Below are positions 56,801-64,000 of a stretch of 64,000 nt of DNA, one piece after another (position 1 is the stretch's first letter; each line of letters opens with the position of its first letter). The DNA lies in assembly GCA_003252455.1 (NCBI GenBank), contig QKED01000096.1, positions 62,001 through 126,000 on the forward strand, written 5' to 3'. Under the pieces are notes generated by a model. It was not told the origin of the DNA and ran no database searches. It worked only from the letters and a program-made list of their open reading frames with translations. The stretch is from Gammaproteobacteria bacterium. Lineage in GTDB: Bacteria; Pseudomonadota; Gammaproteobacteria; Thiohalomonadales; Thiohalomonadaceae. Position numbers and translations under genes: made by a program.

Positions 56801-57413
56801 TGTCTACGACAATAACGATGTGGGCGGCAATCCGCTGAACAACATCACCGCGGCCGGTGGTGTGATCGAGGCCCTGACCGGGTATGTCGGCACCCTCGAT
56901 AACCCCATCGAGGTGGACATCTCCGGTAAGCTGTTCATCTACGCGGCAGGCTACGACAGCAACGGTGTCTCCATTGATATCAATGGCACCACCGGTGACA
57001 ACACCCTGCACGTGATGAACAACACCCCCGGCCTGGTGATCTTCAACGGTGTACCGCTGTTCGGGCGCTCCGAGTGTACCGGTATGCTCGGCCTCACCTG
57101 CGAGGCCTACCTGGCGGCCACCGGTGGCAATATCCGCATCACCCTGGATAACGGTGATGTGATCCTCGCCCCCAGCACCGTGCGCCACCTGGATGGCCTG
57201 GTGACCCTGGTCAACAGCATGAGCCGCGAGCGTCCGGTCGACTTCGACTTCGACACCTGGATGAACGAGCAGGACGCCGGTGGTGGCCTCATCGTGCCGA
57301 GCGACTCCGGGAGCATCACCCTGCCCGACGGTGTGGTGATGAACCACTGGGACGAGGAGCCGACCACCGCCGTCGCCTCCCTCGACCTCTATGGTGGTTA
57401 CATGGCCCGTTAA
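41811..57413 (+). CDS. Giant TpsA exoprotein, filamentous haemagglutinin-like
   Basis: A 5200-residue secreted protein, the substrate of the upstream TpsB. The start (GGAGAG seven bases before ATG) gives an extended N-terminus with signal peptide (hydrophobic 40-57, cleavage near AMALPTGG). The TPS domain (about 58-310) carries MIINWESFGIDAGEQVRF and an NENGVLFG box in place of NPNG. The rest is a long beta-helix of Gly/Ala/Thr/Asp-rich repeats. I count 14 copies of a LELSxAELNTI...GDLxIG...TGxI module, from about residue 877 to 4660, interleaved with GIG...VGG.L.A.NTTSGDLYL segments. The only two cysteines I could find are Cys5089 and Cys5097 (CX7C) near the C-terminus, recalling the anchored HMW-type adhesins. 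The likely role is a surface or secreted fibre for adhesion or biofilm. Confidence 0.95.
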   Translation: MKAKSAQQPKAATGMSLHGNSSVAGFDTSSTSGWAFARHPLAATVSGLLMAGAMGQAMALPTGGNVVAGGADIASSSDTMVITQNGSSMIINWESFGIDAGEQVRFIQNASDVALNRVVGNDASLILGQLSASGHIFLINENGVLFGSGAQVDVGALVASTLDMSDADFLAGNYVFSGDGSQGSVVNEGDITVAPGGFAALIGSQAINSGLISAHMGSVVLAAGDRVSMSMDGTGLINLAVDKGRVDALAENAGLIQADGGLVLLSARSAGDLLATVVNNSGVIEAHSLVERDGVIRLEAGSKVENTGVIGKEANAGLVADGAGIVTNSGVLDTSGAEVGADGGDITLSGSRVGVTGALLASAGEGGEGGSILVTSSDKTLVTSSAVINVAAGEAGDAGSVVVWSDGATIYSGSILASGGSSAGDGGRVEVSGLDSLTMVGSVDIAANNGEGGTLLLDPTTITIIEGAGGLDTAAADGVVLESDADNGNNSISRATLENLAANTHLILQASDTITLGDLTLISGGTVKPLTLTQLASVTFTVSNGNFTFADVRDRILVNDADVTINTATGMQLGSIYTQGGSLTLNAGGFINILGAINTTSSVDGVTDGTVRITSKGINIGAVLNAGDSVVTLNALDGRDVYVGTVSGDDSDPLSTYDYKLDDGEVLKITASKLIVDNLNADILVGKLNAVDMSLSLISDGAIQQVAGLGGMGIEMSDVGAGAGTHVLTLRADGGDIGSSVNGLTFTLGTNTSVSANTSAGTGDIYLASTSALDTSKLAISTNAASAQTVDVTAAGNITVGAPLNLGNDNVSLTANQMFANIIVSSAVTGTGSLDLVGDVVRITTGSLNLGAGTISIQPYTAGTDMQLGDNASDSAGVALTNDELAKITATGGLTIGGATQTGDITITGTATTVNGTPLTLVTMGSINGTGRLSSAADLSLNAGTGIGDIAGSNPLKVGSVGGVLSATNSTSGDLYISTSGSVTLGGSSALISQHDDGDLKIVSEGGNILIAGDIEVGGNGSISLDAIGSISEASPSAGTLRASQVTLGGNGTTQSIGGGANGAVLTETSSLDLTSSNGGIQVSNTGDVDLVAQAHGGDIDVYSSGNINVAQNITGTDDITLSSGGLFTLSAGTLDTTGAANTITINADGMNIGSTIGDAADTVVLTSATTGKTIKLGTSGVDTGTALELSNAELNHINGTLIIGDTATSGDIVLVGAVNRAGLLDLRSAGTITDDAAGVLSSPVSALVATAAKGITLDNAHNVADVTLTNTTSGNITYNSSVGTGNTVDMTATNSGPGNITLSEQTGILDLSGATANGGDIRVTSGTLNINGTVMSGGGDVQYVADAISFNADTYAGTGNVGVTTRSPGNVIRLGAADADPSTLDLTSVQLATLHGDTLVVGDAAQTGGILVVGNTTAGTDNLSLVTGASILGQGGTLITDGTLGLQAASGIGSLANPLSTAAGALDFANGSTGDVVIDNSKAGTTTVSGSNANPNGSIIIEEMIGNMDIGAAGITAAPGSSRVVLTTSGVSADITDSGAGVVGADAVFLDASGGIGANGAPVMTATSSLNTISRDGATYLDNTGNVAITATTIGGGLDVSNTGTLETSGALNAAGDIDVTSTGNMTIDENVTALTDVNLTVSGAGGKLSHTAGAIDSTNNTGIVLTADKMALTGGTIGNSSADSVTLQTNNVADDIILGGAAANSGDNTAGALELSQAEVNTITGDLHLGSNLMTGGITVSGPVVRTNAGDINLITSATGNAIAINNDLGVQGGDSLNLIAYQGSVVGSGDLSGGNLNVTAADGINLDGDNRVANVDLALTNPAGGDINYVSNLGLDQMLTVTADNAAAGGSISINEKSADLTTHDITSQGGPISVGTHGVDAVLTQAGTLTSTGGGHTAGAGIALYADDMNLNGGTINAGTTGTVSLTSGNANQAIALGVDATTPGSVLGLTNVELNTISGALLVIGDAAHTASIAIEGNVAPAVADLTLLNGSGDIIVGANATASSDLTVTTSGGAIVGDGGTLSATHGNLLLHAADGIGDDASGTPVNIGTVGGYLGATNTTSGDLYLHTASSVTLGNKTGTVGIYQQVVDGLLRIDANGDLNIAGDLTVDGAGTITLDSTGNISSMPGIDRASSGQITASTLNIGMDSDPTAVGSSAAPLLTNVSNLNAHSASGLFIDNVGDLRAALSADAGDIVLRNVGTFTTTGDITADGPVLTSKVNISSTGDMSIGHDVLANAAVNLTTTSAGKIISQSAGLIDADSIILTSDKIDLHATAPGDGVGADAATLITIVSTTAGNAMVLGSGQDNTLELSNTELSTITGDLTLGSLTSTGTITTAGSVDRTSTGDLNLITAASGNAVTLGNNLTLANGDLTINAANGRVSGDGDLAANSLSVRAASGIDLGGDNAIASVLLNNSTSGDISYHSDNVTGLTLSATNAASGGNVSVEEMSGDLTISSAGISTVGGDVELITHKVKGLLTIDGVVDTTQNFTLAEGGDITLTADDMDINAALRSRGATTVTLDTATAAQIIDLGADSVTRESLGLTDAELNLVKSSSGELVIGSNTHTGLIRISQDVAPMGVKDLSLINQVGGIALNADLSATNDLSLIANGGGSTIGAIQGAAGTLNAGGQLTLNAASGIGTIGATSSADAPIHLGNVGSVSAVNTTSGDLFLHTRSITLGGATSTLSQADNGVLRVDAEGDITLAGNLSVGGTNGKISLDAINGLIVNDPASTGVLTAAHIDLGMQGSTLAIGSGTGGAIRTASSDLNLESQAGMIRVANTGNALLNAEAVGGRVEITNTGTLTTDQGGVSSDTSTVSLTSTGAMTINQDVTAESGITLSVTGAGQMLTHSSGIIDANNALISLSAGKMNLSGGTIGTASGDTVQLSSNVAGSGIILGSTSDGQAGNVELSSAELNTIANAALIIGGASTTGNIQVTGPVDVQGASSLTLENHNAAIIIANTLNSKGDLSLIANSGGSTVGAISGTSSGLLSTASDLTLSAATGIGNIASSAPVRIGNVGGSLAAENTTSGDLYLLSTKSITLGTATTSLDEADNGHLRVDVLGNMLIGGPLTVGGATGTITLNATGSLANDSNGGGVISANTVRIGTSNAPSDVGGANSPILTAVSVLNLNSAGDLYVDNTGNATLALNAVGLAEVNNVGSLSSSGTIHAGDTLSLDSTGVMTISHNTMGEDGVDLTVSSVETLFIHNGGTINANDAEINITADKMALSGTAIGDSAGDTVQLSAYTASHTISLGATADTTASTLELSEAELRTISNAALVIGGADATGTIVLKNNVVHNGNSDITLENHAGGIIIGANFSSSQDLTLIADGGSITRPTLGTLSAVGGNLALIASNGIGTIIQDNDPTNDDAILVGTVGGILTANNSTSGHINIETTGAITLGDGSNVTFSGVPGNELRVVSGGTMTLAGDLNSVGGTLTLEANGDILEQSAGASTLTAATINFGTVGTHTIDNIGGADAPLLTSATTALTALADGDIYLENTGNLGAFRAVSTGGLVDMLNTGELKTSGVLSARDTFTITTQSGVAGALSSAALTVTGNLTGTNGVYLTAGDGAMLSHTGGVIDGNDAEIHLVADRMELAGTSIGNAAGDKIFIDTNNPAINIDLGSGINTSANTLELKAAEINTLIGDVTIGSSDTTGAITVSQAITRNTVGDLNLINRTNGITFNADLKVTNGDLTLTANGDGTATTGAITANASGGVTPMLQANSLTAVAATGISLTGNNQVASVDLSNTKGGNINYASSRSAGLSVQGENGAVDGTFTVTEKAGNLTVSGRGITTAGGDITLGTTLAGGLFQLDGVVDATQAGLYGTADAQISIKADDMRLGQTIDSGSAGHVTLSTATASRITEVGGTTSNTAGTLGLTDAELDLVHTDTLEIGDLLGHSGEIKVVSAVLPNNATNLTLSTSGKISNATAGSLSTVGNLQLNAGTGIGGDIATASNPLVIDTVGGYLGATNTTSGNIYLRALNDIVLGGESVSINEKVANGTIKVEGYGDISLGGNLFVDAGNSGTIILDADTNNDGTGGVIEDISGGSAVVTAATVNLGNYGKAGGPTTTRIGTATDAVQTDAAILRSSTTGDSYLENNGDVTFTALSEGGHVSLTNTGMITTAVAVDALQVTLKADDLKLTNGAPIGHDSTASVTLSSRTGTDTLVLGAGSDTAGDAIVSLTQSEIDNVLGHLTVGGSDNSGNIQVSSSITRATSGLHLYTTGSGSVSGNGVLNVPDLQVSAGSGINLSGDNLTGRVHLANTGSGNISYTTALAGTTYLSGNNQAAGGTISVIDKSGLLQVADNSLYITGALAGLRTSNGNVTLTTDHINVAQAVNVGSGIVTVTAYTNGNGFDLGSTTDANASAVELSAAEVSKVTASVLRIGDITTKVSGDIQVTNAITAGGVLAMHLTTTGNIAGSGSLNVSGLALEAAGVDLQGNNDVTTIAGIIGGPFTFNDVDDLKIGTVDGVVGLSVAGNGLLSTGGALTQTSSGALSVTGDLGIVSAGPVTLGSNANHLAGDVAVAVSGSGNGLTLATDSTGLTVGTVNDASGSPIVGMSTDNGAVTLSSAGTLTVASGVDAGSAKVTYTADTSDLQATTTAGSVLVTANDSTMTLTLGGSSNLGDFLSAAELATLQTTDLEVGTLDDGPIQFNGAVDLSAGPITDLTLNSKGPVTQTAGSAVSVDNLTINTQGVGGGVTLSDSGNDVDTLTASVGYAANGSQAVDGSNNPVVADLIFNDSDELNLGTIKVTGDMLITTNGDLTGHDTIVVQGATVVGTDGALDGVGTGNGDVVLDNANNDFVGGFGVEMANDVTVVDKDALELGPVMGKFNMEGDLSVTAGGAITDNAQLNVAGNATFDAGYGNEVTIDPDYYDGDGNGVADDLNGDFTLTDADKLKDNIGGTISVVSAGDVTIIDAGNTSVGDINSNGDVSIGSDGNLVMTPDAVIDTTLGNGEIDLSASGDIGLGQLITDGNVTIISGGNVYDNNDVGGNPLNNITAAGGVIEALTGYVGTLDNPIEVDISGKLFIYAAGYDSNGVSIDINGTTGDNTLHVMNNTPGLVIFNGVPLFGRSECTGMLGLTCEAYLAATGGNIRITLDNGDVILAPSTVRHLDGLVTLVNSMSRERPVDFDFDTWMNEQDAGGGLIVPSDSGSITLPDGVVMNHWDEEPTTAVASLDLYGGYMAR

Positions 57414-57445
57414 GGGGCCGACCCAGGGGGGAAGGATCCCCCCGG

Positions 57446-57488
57446 CCAAACGCAAAAAACCCGGCTAGGCCGGGTTTTTTGCGTTTGG
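57446..57488. terminator. Strong bidirectional terminator after tpsA
   Basis: Perfect 20-base arms, with a GC core CCCGGC/GCCGGG around loop TAG and A/T runs of six on either side (57454-57459 and 57475-57480). It works as an intrinsic terminator on both strands, ending tpsA and the converging gene at 57527. Confidence 0.92.
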
Positions 57489-57526
57489 GTTCGGCATGCC
57501 CGAGAGCTGCCGGTGACAGTGCCTCG

Positions 57527-57964
57527 CTACTCGATGGTGGCGATCTCCTTGCAGCCGGGCAGGGTGAGGATATCCAGCTCGCCGGTGTAGTAGCCGCAGG
57601 GGGCCTGCTCCAGGGCGCGGAAGCAGCTGAGGATATGTGGCCCGAGGCGTGGATAGCGCTCACTGATGTTCTCCCACGTGGTGCTCTCGTAGCAGTAGGC
57701 GTTAGAGAAGGCGTGGTCGAGCAGGGCGTGCAGCTTGGGGTCGACCTGGGCGAGATTCTGCAGACGCGGCGCACTGCAGGCCTTACCACGCCGACAGAGG
57801 GCATCCGTGAGCGGTGCGATCTGCTGACTCGGTAGCTGTGCCTCGGGCTCCTTAACGAGACGTCCGTCGGGTCCGATGCGTGGGCCATCGAAGGTCTCGG
57901 CGCTGAGCGGGAGGGGGCCACACAGGGTGGCGAGGGCGATGAGACTGAGGGCTAAACCACGCAT
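57527..57964 (-). CDS. Small exported Cys-rich protein, unknown
   Basis: A 145-residue protein with a clear signal peptide (LALSLIALATLCGPLPLSAE, cleavage near residue 22). The mature part has six cysteines (LCRRGKAC, AYCYES, LSCFRA, APCGYY, PGCKEI), an even number consistent with three disulfides in the periplasm. No lipobox is evident, although the Cys at residue 15 lies inside the hydrophobic stretch. I recognise no family. The ATG is preceded by GGAG. It converges on tpsA and shares its terminator; a role with the secretion system is not indicated by orientation. Confidence 0.7.
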   Translation of the reverse strand: MRGLALSLIALATLCGPLPLSAETFDGPRIGPDGRLVKEPEAQLPSQQIAPLTDALCRRGKACSAPRLQNLAQVDPKLHALLDHAFSNAYCYESTTWENISERYPRLGPHILSCFRALEQAPCGYYTGELDILTLPGCKEIATIE

Positions 57965-58193
57965 AACGACTCCGAGAGCAGGTTCCCAGCGGGGTGGGGG
58001 GTGACCGGTATCGACCAGATTCCATCAAGGATAATGGATATACCGCGTTCGAGTAAGGACAGAGATCACGACTACGGCCTACCCAATTGTGAAAAAAATG
58101 GGGGTGACCGGGGTGCGATGCAAGCGCCTGGGAGGGTGTGGGGCGTTAGCCTCAGACCCGAACGGCCTCCCTGCCTGGTCAGGTGTGGGGTGT

Positions 58194-58517
58194 TTAGCCG
58201 AGGCGGCGGACGAGGGTCATCAACTCCTGGATCACCTCGTCCCCTTGACCGGCGAGGATGTCGCGCTTCACACAGCCGTTGACATGGTCTTCGAGTAACT
58301 GCAAGGCGATGGCATTCATGGCTGACTTGATGGCGTTGACCTGCATCAGGATATCGACGCAGTAGCGATCCTCGTCGACCATGTTGGCCACCCCGCGCAC
58401 CTGCCCCTCGACCCGCTTGAGACGGTTGAGTAGGGCCGCCTTGTGCGGCTGGACGACGCGCTTATCGCTCGCGGTACAGCCACAGGCGGGTGATTCAGAG
58501 GACTTCGAAGCCGGCAT
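58194..58517 (-). CDS. csoR: CsoR copper-sensing repressor
   Basis: A 107-residue CsoR/RcnR/FrmR family all-helical repressor. The copper ligands are Cys53, His78 and Cys82 (C-X24-H-X3-C), the exact spacing of Mycobacterium tuberculosis CsoR (36/61/65). Basic helix residues (NRLKRVEGQVRG) contact DNA. When Cu(I) binds, the repressor leaves its operator; here that is the palindrome upstream of copA, so csoR controls its own operon. It is the last gene: its ATG lies inside the 3' end of copZ (23-base overlap). The N-terminal 22 residues include an extra CGC not found in the core family. Confidence 0.93.
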   Translation of the reverse strand: MPASKSSESPACGCTASDKRVVQPHKAALLNRLKRVEGQVRGVANMVDEDRYCVDILMQVNAIKSAMNAIALQLLEDHVNGCVKRDILAGQGDEVIQELMTLVRRLG

Positions 58518-58701
58518 CGGCTACGCCCGCGTGCAGCTGCTGCAGGGAGACCTTGCTGGGGTCATAGGTGACGGTGGCATTGGCCTGCTCCAGCGAGACC
58601 TCGACCGAGGTGACGCCGTCGAGTGCGCTCAGGACACGCTGCACGCTGCCGGTACAGCCGCCGCAGCTCATGCCCTTGATGTCGATGATGCTAGTTTCCA
58701 T
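58495..58701 (-). CDS. copZ: CopZ-like copper chaperone
   Basis: A 68-residue heavy-metal-associated domain with the copper site GMSCGGC (Cys13, Cys16) and the ferredoxin-like fold pattern ending VADAGFEVL. The ATG at 58701 gives the usual short chaperone; a longer start at 58749 lies in copA. It would carry Cu(I) to the CopA metal-binding domains. It overlaps the copA 3' end by 11 bases and csoR by 23 bases, so translation of the three genes is coupled. Confidence 0.93.
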   Translation of the reverse strand: METSIIDIKGMSCGGCTGSVQRVLSALDGVTSVEVSLEQANATVTYDPSKVSLQQLHAGVADAGFEVL

Positions 58702-61096
58702 GGGGTGCTCCTTCAGGGGTGGGTGGGGTGGATTCGGGGAGTGGCACACGTGCGAGCAGCAGGGAGTTGCTCACCACTGAGACCGAGCTGGCGGCCATGG
58801 CGGCACCGGCGATCACCGGGTTGAGCAGTCCCAGGGCCGCCAGAGGTATGCCCAAGGTGTTGTAGATAAAGGCAAAGAAGAGGTTTTGCCGGATCTTGTT
58901 CAGGGTGACGCGGGAGAGGCTCACTGCCGCCACCAGCCCCATGGGATCGGCACGCATCAGGGTCACATCCGCCGCCTCGATGGCGATATCCGCGCCACCG
59001 CCCACGGCAAAGCCCACATCGGCGGCGGCCAATGCCGGGGCGTCGTTGATGCCGTCGCCGAGCATGCCGACCACCTCGCCCTCGGCGCGTAGCGCCTCGA
59101 CCTTGGCGGCCTTGTCGGCGGGCAGTGCGCTGGCCTGATACTCGTCGATGCCGAGGGTGGCGGCCACCGCCTTGGCGGTGGCCGGATTGTCGCCGGTGAG
59201 CATCACCAGGCGTAGGCCCCGGGCACGCAGGGCGGCACAGGCCGCCGCGCTCTCGGGACGCACCGGGTCGGCCACGGCGATGAGGCCGAGCAGGCGCCCC
59301 GGTTCGGCCAGCAGTACCAGGCTCTTACCGGCGTGGGCGAGGCGCGTGAGGGTCGCTGGCTCGACATGCACCCCCAGGGGCTCCATGTGGCGCGGCGAGC
59401 CGAGGTAGAGGGTACGCCCGTCGACCTGACCACTGACGCCGAGGCCGCTGTGATCGCGAAACTCATGCACCGTCGGCAGGTCGAGTGAACGGGCCTCGGC
59501 GGCCCCCCGAATCGCCTGTGCCAGGGGGTGGTGCGAGCCCTGCTCTAGGGCGGCGGCGAGGCGGAGCAGCTCGGCCTCGTCGAGACCTGCGTGGGGCAGC
59601 AGGTCGGTCACCTCGGGGCGGCCCTGGGTGAGGGTGCCGGTCTTGTCCAGCACCAGCGTGGTGAGGCGACCTGCACGCTCCAGGGCGGCGGCGTCGCGGA
59701 TCAGCACCCCGGCGCGGGCGGCGCGCCCCATGCCCACCATTACTGCCGTGGGGGTGGCCAGCCCGAGGGCGCAGGGGCAGGCGATGACCAGTACCGCCAC
59801 AGCGCTGATGAGCGCAGGGGTCAGCGCACCGCCAAGCCACCAGGTCAGGGCGAAGGTGAGCAGGGCAATGGTCACCACCACTGGGACGAAGATGGCGGCA
59901 ATCTTGTCCGCCAAGCGCTGGATCGGTGCCTTGGAGCCCTGCGCCTGCTCGACCAGGCGCACGATGCCGGCGAGCAGGGTCTGCTCCCCCACGCCGAGGG
60001 CGCGGCAGCGCAGCAGGCCACTCTGGTTCTGTGTGCCGGCATAGACCTTGGCCCCCGGTGCCTTACTGACCGGCAGGCTCTCGCCGGTGAGCAGACTCTC
60101 GTCGATGCTGGAGCCCCCTTCGGTCACCTCACCATCCACCGGCACCACCTCGCCCGCACGGACCAAGAAGGTCTCGCCGGGGCGTAGGGCGGCGGCGGGT
60201 ATCTGCACCAGGCTACCGTCACGCTCCACCGTGGCCAGCTTGGGCTGTAGCTGCAACAACTGCTCGATGGCGGCCGAGGTGCGACCCTTGGCGCGGGCCT
60301 CCAGCAGCTTGCCGAGTAGCACCAGGGTGATGATGGTGGCACTCGCCTCGAAGTAGACGTGTAGGGTCGGGTCACCGAAGAGCCAGACCAGGGTGCTGTA
60401 GAGCCAGGCGATGCCGGTACCGAGTGAGACCAACACATCCATATTGGCCCCGCCACCGCGCAGGGCGGCGAAGGCCCCCCTGTAGAAGCGTGCGCCGATC
60501 CAGAGTTGTACCGGGGTGGCGCAGGCAAACTGCAGCCAGCGTGGTAGCTCACTGTGCATGCCAGCGAACATCCAGCCCATCTGCGCCAACAGCGGTAGGG
60601 TCAACAGGGCACTGATGAGGAAGGTCCGGCGCTCGGCCAGATAGCGCTCCAGGCGCCGTTGGCGCTCGCGTGCGTGTTGGTCGGCCTGCACCGGGGCGGC
60701 ACTGAAGCCGGCGCGTGTGACGGCGGCGATGAGACTCGCCACCTCGACCACCCCGGGGGTGAAGGCGATCTGCGCCCGCTCGTTGGCGAGATTGACCACC
60801 GCACTCACCCCCTCCATGCGATTGAGGTTGTTCTCCAGTCGGGTGGAGCAGGCGGCGCAGGTCATCCCCTCGATGGCCAGCTCCACATGTTGAGTGGGTA
60901 CACTGAAGCCGGTGGCGTGGATCGCCGCGAGCAGCGCCGCCGGGTCGCTCTTCTGTGGGTCGTAGTCGATCTGCACCCGCTCGCTGGCGAAGTTGACTGT
61001 CGCACTGACACCGTCGATCTGATTCAGGCGCCGCTCCACGCGCGCGGCACAGGCGGCGCAGGTCATCCCTTCGAGGGGCAGGTCGAGCTGTGGCAT
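58691..61096 (-). CDS. copA: Cu(I)-exporting P1B-type ATPase
   Basis: An 801-residue copper pump. Two N-terminal metal-binding domains each carry GMTCAAC (residues about 10 and 77). Eight transmembrane segments follow, including the CPC transport motif (VIACPCALGLATP), with the TGES actuator loop (LLTGESLPVSK), phosphorylation site DKTGT (Asp484), the HP motif (SHHPLAQAI) and GDGINDAPALAAADVG. CPC and the distal motifs assign it to Cu+/Ag+ (P1B-1). ATG 61096 is used because it places the first GMTC at the usual distance; an upstream ATG at 61177 crosses the operator. First gene of copA-copZ-csoR. Confidence 0.96.
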   Translation of the reverse strand: MPQLDLPLEGMTCAACAARVERRLNQIDGVSATVNFASERVQIDYDPQKSDPAALLAAIHATGFSVPTQHVELAIEGMTCAACSTRLENNLNRMEGVSAVVNLANERAQIAFTPGVVEVASLIAAVTRAGFSAAPVQADQHARERQRRLERYLAERRTFLISALLTLPLLAQMGWMFAGMHSELPRWLQFACATPVQLWIGARFYRGAFAALRGGGANMDVLVSLGTGIAWLYSTLVWLFGDPTLHVYFEASATIITLVLLGKLLEARAKGRTSAAIEQLLQLQPKLATVERDGSLVQIPAAALRPGETFLVRAGEVVPVDGEVTEGGSSIDESLLTGESLPVSKAPGAKVYAGTQNQSGLLRCRALGVGEQTLLAGIVRLVEQAQGSKAPIQRLADKIAAIFVPVVVTIALLTFALTWWLGGALTPALISAVAVLVIACPCALGLATPTAVMVGMGRAARAGVLIRDAAALERAGRLTTLVLDKTGTLTQGRPEVTDLLPHAGLDEAELLRLAAALEQGSHHPLAQAIRGAAEARSLDLPTVHEFRDHSGLGVSGQVDGRTLYLGSPRHMEPLGVHVEPATLTRLAHAGKSLVLLAEPGRLLGLIAVADPVRPESAAACAALRARGLRLVMLTGDNPATAKAVAATLGIDEYQASALPADKAAKVEALRAEGEVVGMLGDGINDAPALAAADVGFAVGGGADIAIEAADVTLMRADPMGLVAAVSLSRVTLNKIRQNLFFAFIYNTLGIPLAALGLLNPVIAGAAMAASSVSVVSNSLLLARVPLPESTPPTPEGAPHGN

Positions 61097-61128
61097 GAGA
61101 GTGGACCCTGTCTGTAGGTGCTGGTGAT

Positions 61129-61145
61129 ATACCCAAGGGGGGTAT
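61129..61145. promoter_or_regulatory. CsoR-type operator upstream of copA
   Basis: A 17-base inverted repeat, ATACCC-AAGGG-GGGTAT, closely resembles the known CsoR box of Bacillus subtilis copZA (TACCC...GGGTA with the same overall length). It sits 33 bases upstream of the copA ATG, where it would cover the copA promoter or transcript start. Confidence 0.75.
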
Positions 61146-61261
61146 TCTAGCATAGCCCAAAGGGCGTGCCGTTTCACCCTGTGCCTGGATCGGCGGGGTA
61201 TACTCCAAGGCTCATTGATCCAGTTTGAGCACAGGGACCCGCCCTGGTGAGGTAGTCGAGC

Positions 61262-64000
<2,739 letters not shown>

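Overview
The window is high-GC, gene-dense bacterial chromosome. Gene order and families point to a Gammaproteobacterium: pcnB-folK-panB-panC-panD is a classic gammaproteobacterial order, and MetH, Tas, AcpH and PcnB read like gammaproteobacterial versions. A cowN gene behind a sigma-54-type promoter suggests a nitrogen fixer. A free-living, metabolically versatile lineage such as the Chromatiales would fit, but that placement is inference. I see no phage, insertion sequence, integrase, CRISPR array or rRNA.

Layout. 1-5.3 kb: the 3' part of metH, a small accessory pair (an unknown lower-GC gene and a retropepsin-like protease) between two copies of a 30-base repeat, then cowN, acpH and a tas-like aldo/keto reductase. 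5.3-5.7 kb: two identical tRNA-Glu(CTC) genes with a stable-RNA-type promoter. 5.7-10 kb: pcnB, folK and pantothenate synthesis (panB, panC, panD). 10-14 kb: ppc divergent from rfbA. 14-23 kb: a 2540-residue soluble sensor kinase (about ten PAS and three GAF domains, kinase core, two receivers, HPt) followed 16 bases later by a receiver-kinase protein, a likely phosphorelay pair. 23-27 kb: glgA divergent from gnd-zwf (glycogen and oxidative pentose phosphate pathway). 27-32.5 kb: a mosaic zinc-ribbon membrane protein, leuA divergent from an Lrp/AsnC regulator, a small membrane protein, an unusual noncoding stretch rich in inverted repeats, and a small unknown gene.

32.4-39 kb: a minus-strand series: an Atm1-type ABC exporter, an archaeal-type AMP/thymidine phosphorylase paired with a divergent PRPP synthetase homologue, a GAF/HD-GYP protein and a short-chain dehydrogenase. 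39.2-57.5 kb: an FmdB-type zinc ribbon protein, then a two-partner secretion system made of a TpsB outer-membrane pore and a 5200-residue TpsA exoprotein, closed by a strong terminator. 57.5-64 kb: a small exported Cys-rich protein, a copper-efflux operon (copA-copZ-csoR) with a CsoR-type operator, and a membrane hybrid histidine kinase that runs off the end.

Most interesting are the giant TpsA with its module repeats and C-terminal cysteine pair, the phosphorylase-PRPP synthetase pair, the giant PAS kinase, the repeat-flanked accessory pair, and the sigma-54 promoter of cowN. None is clearly a new system from sequence alone; the first two are the best candidates for follow-up.
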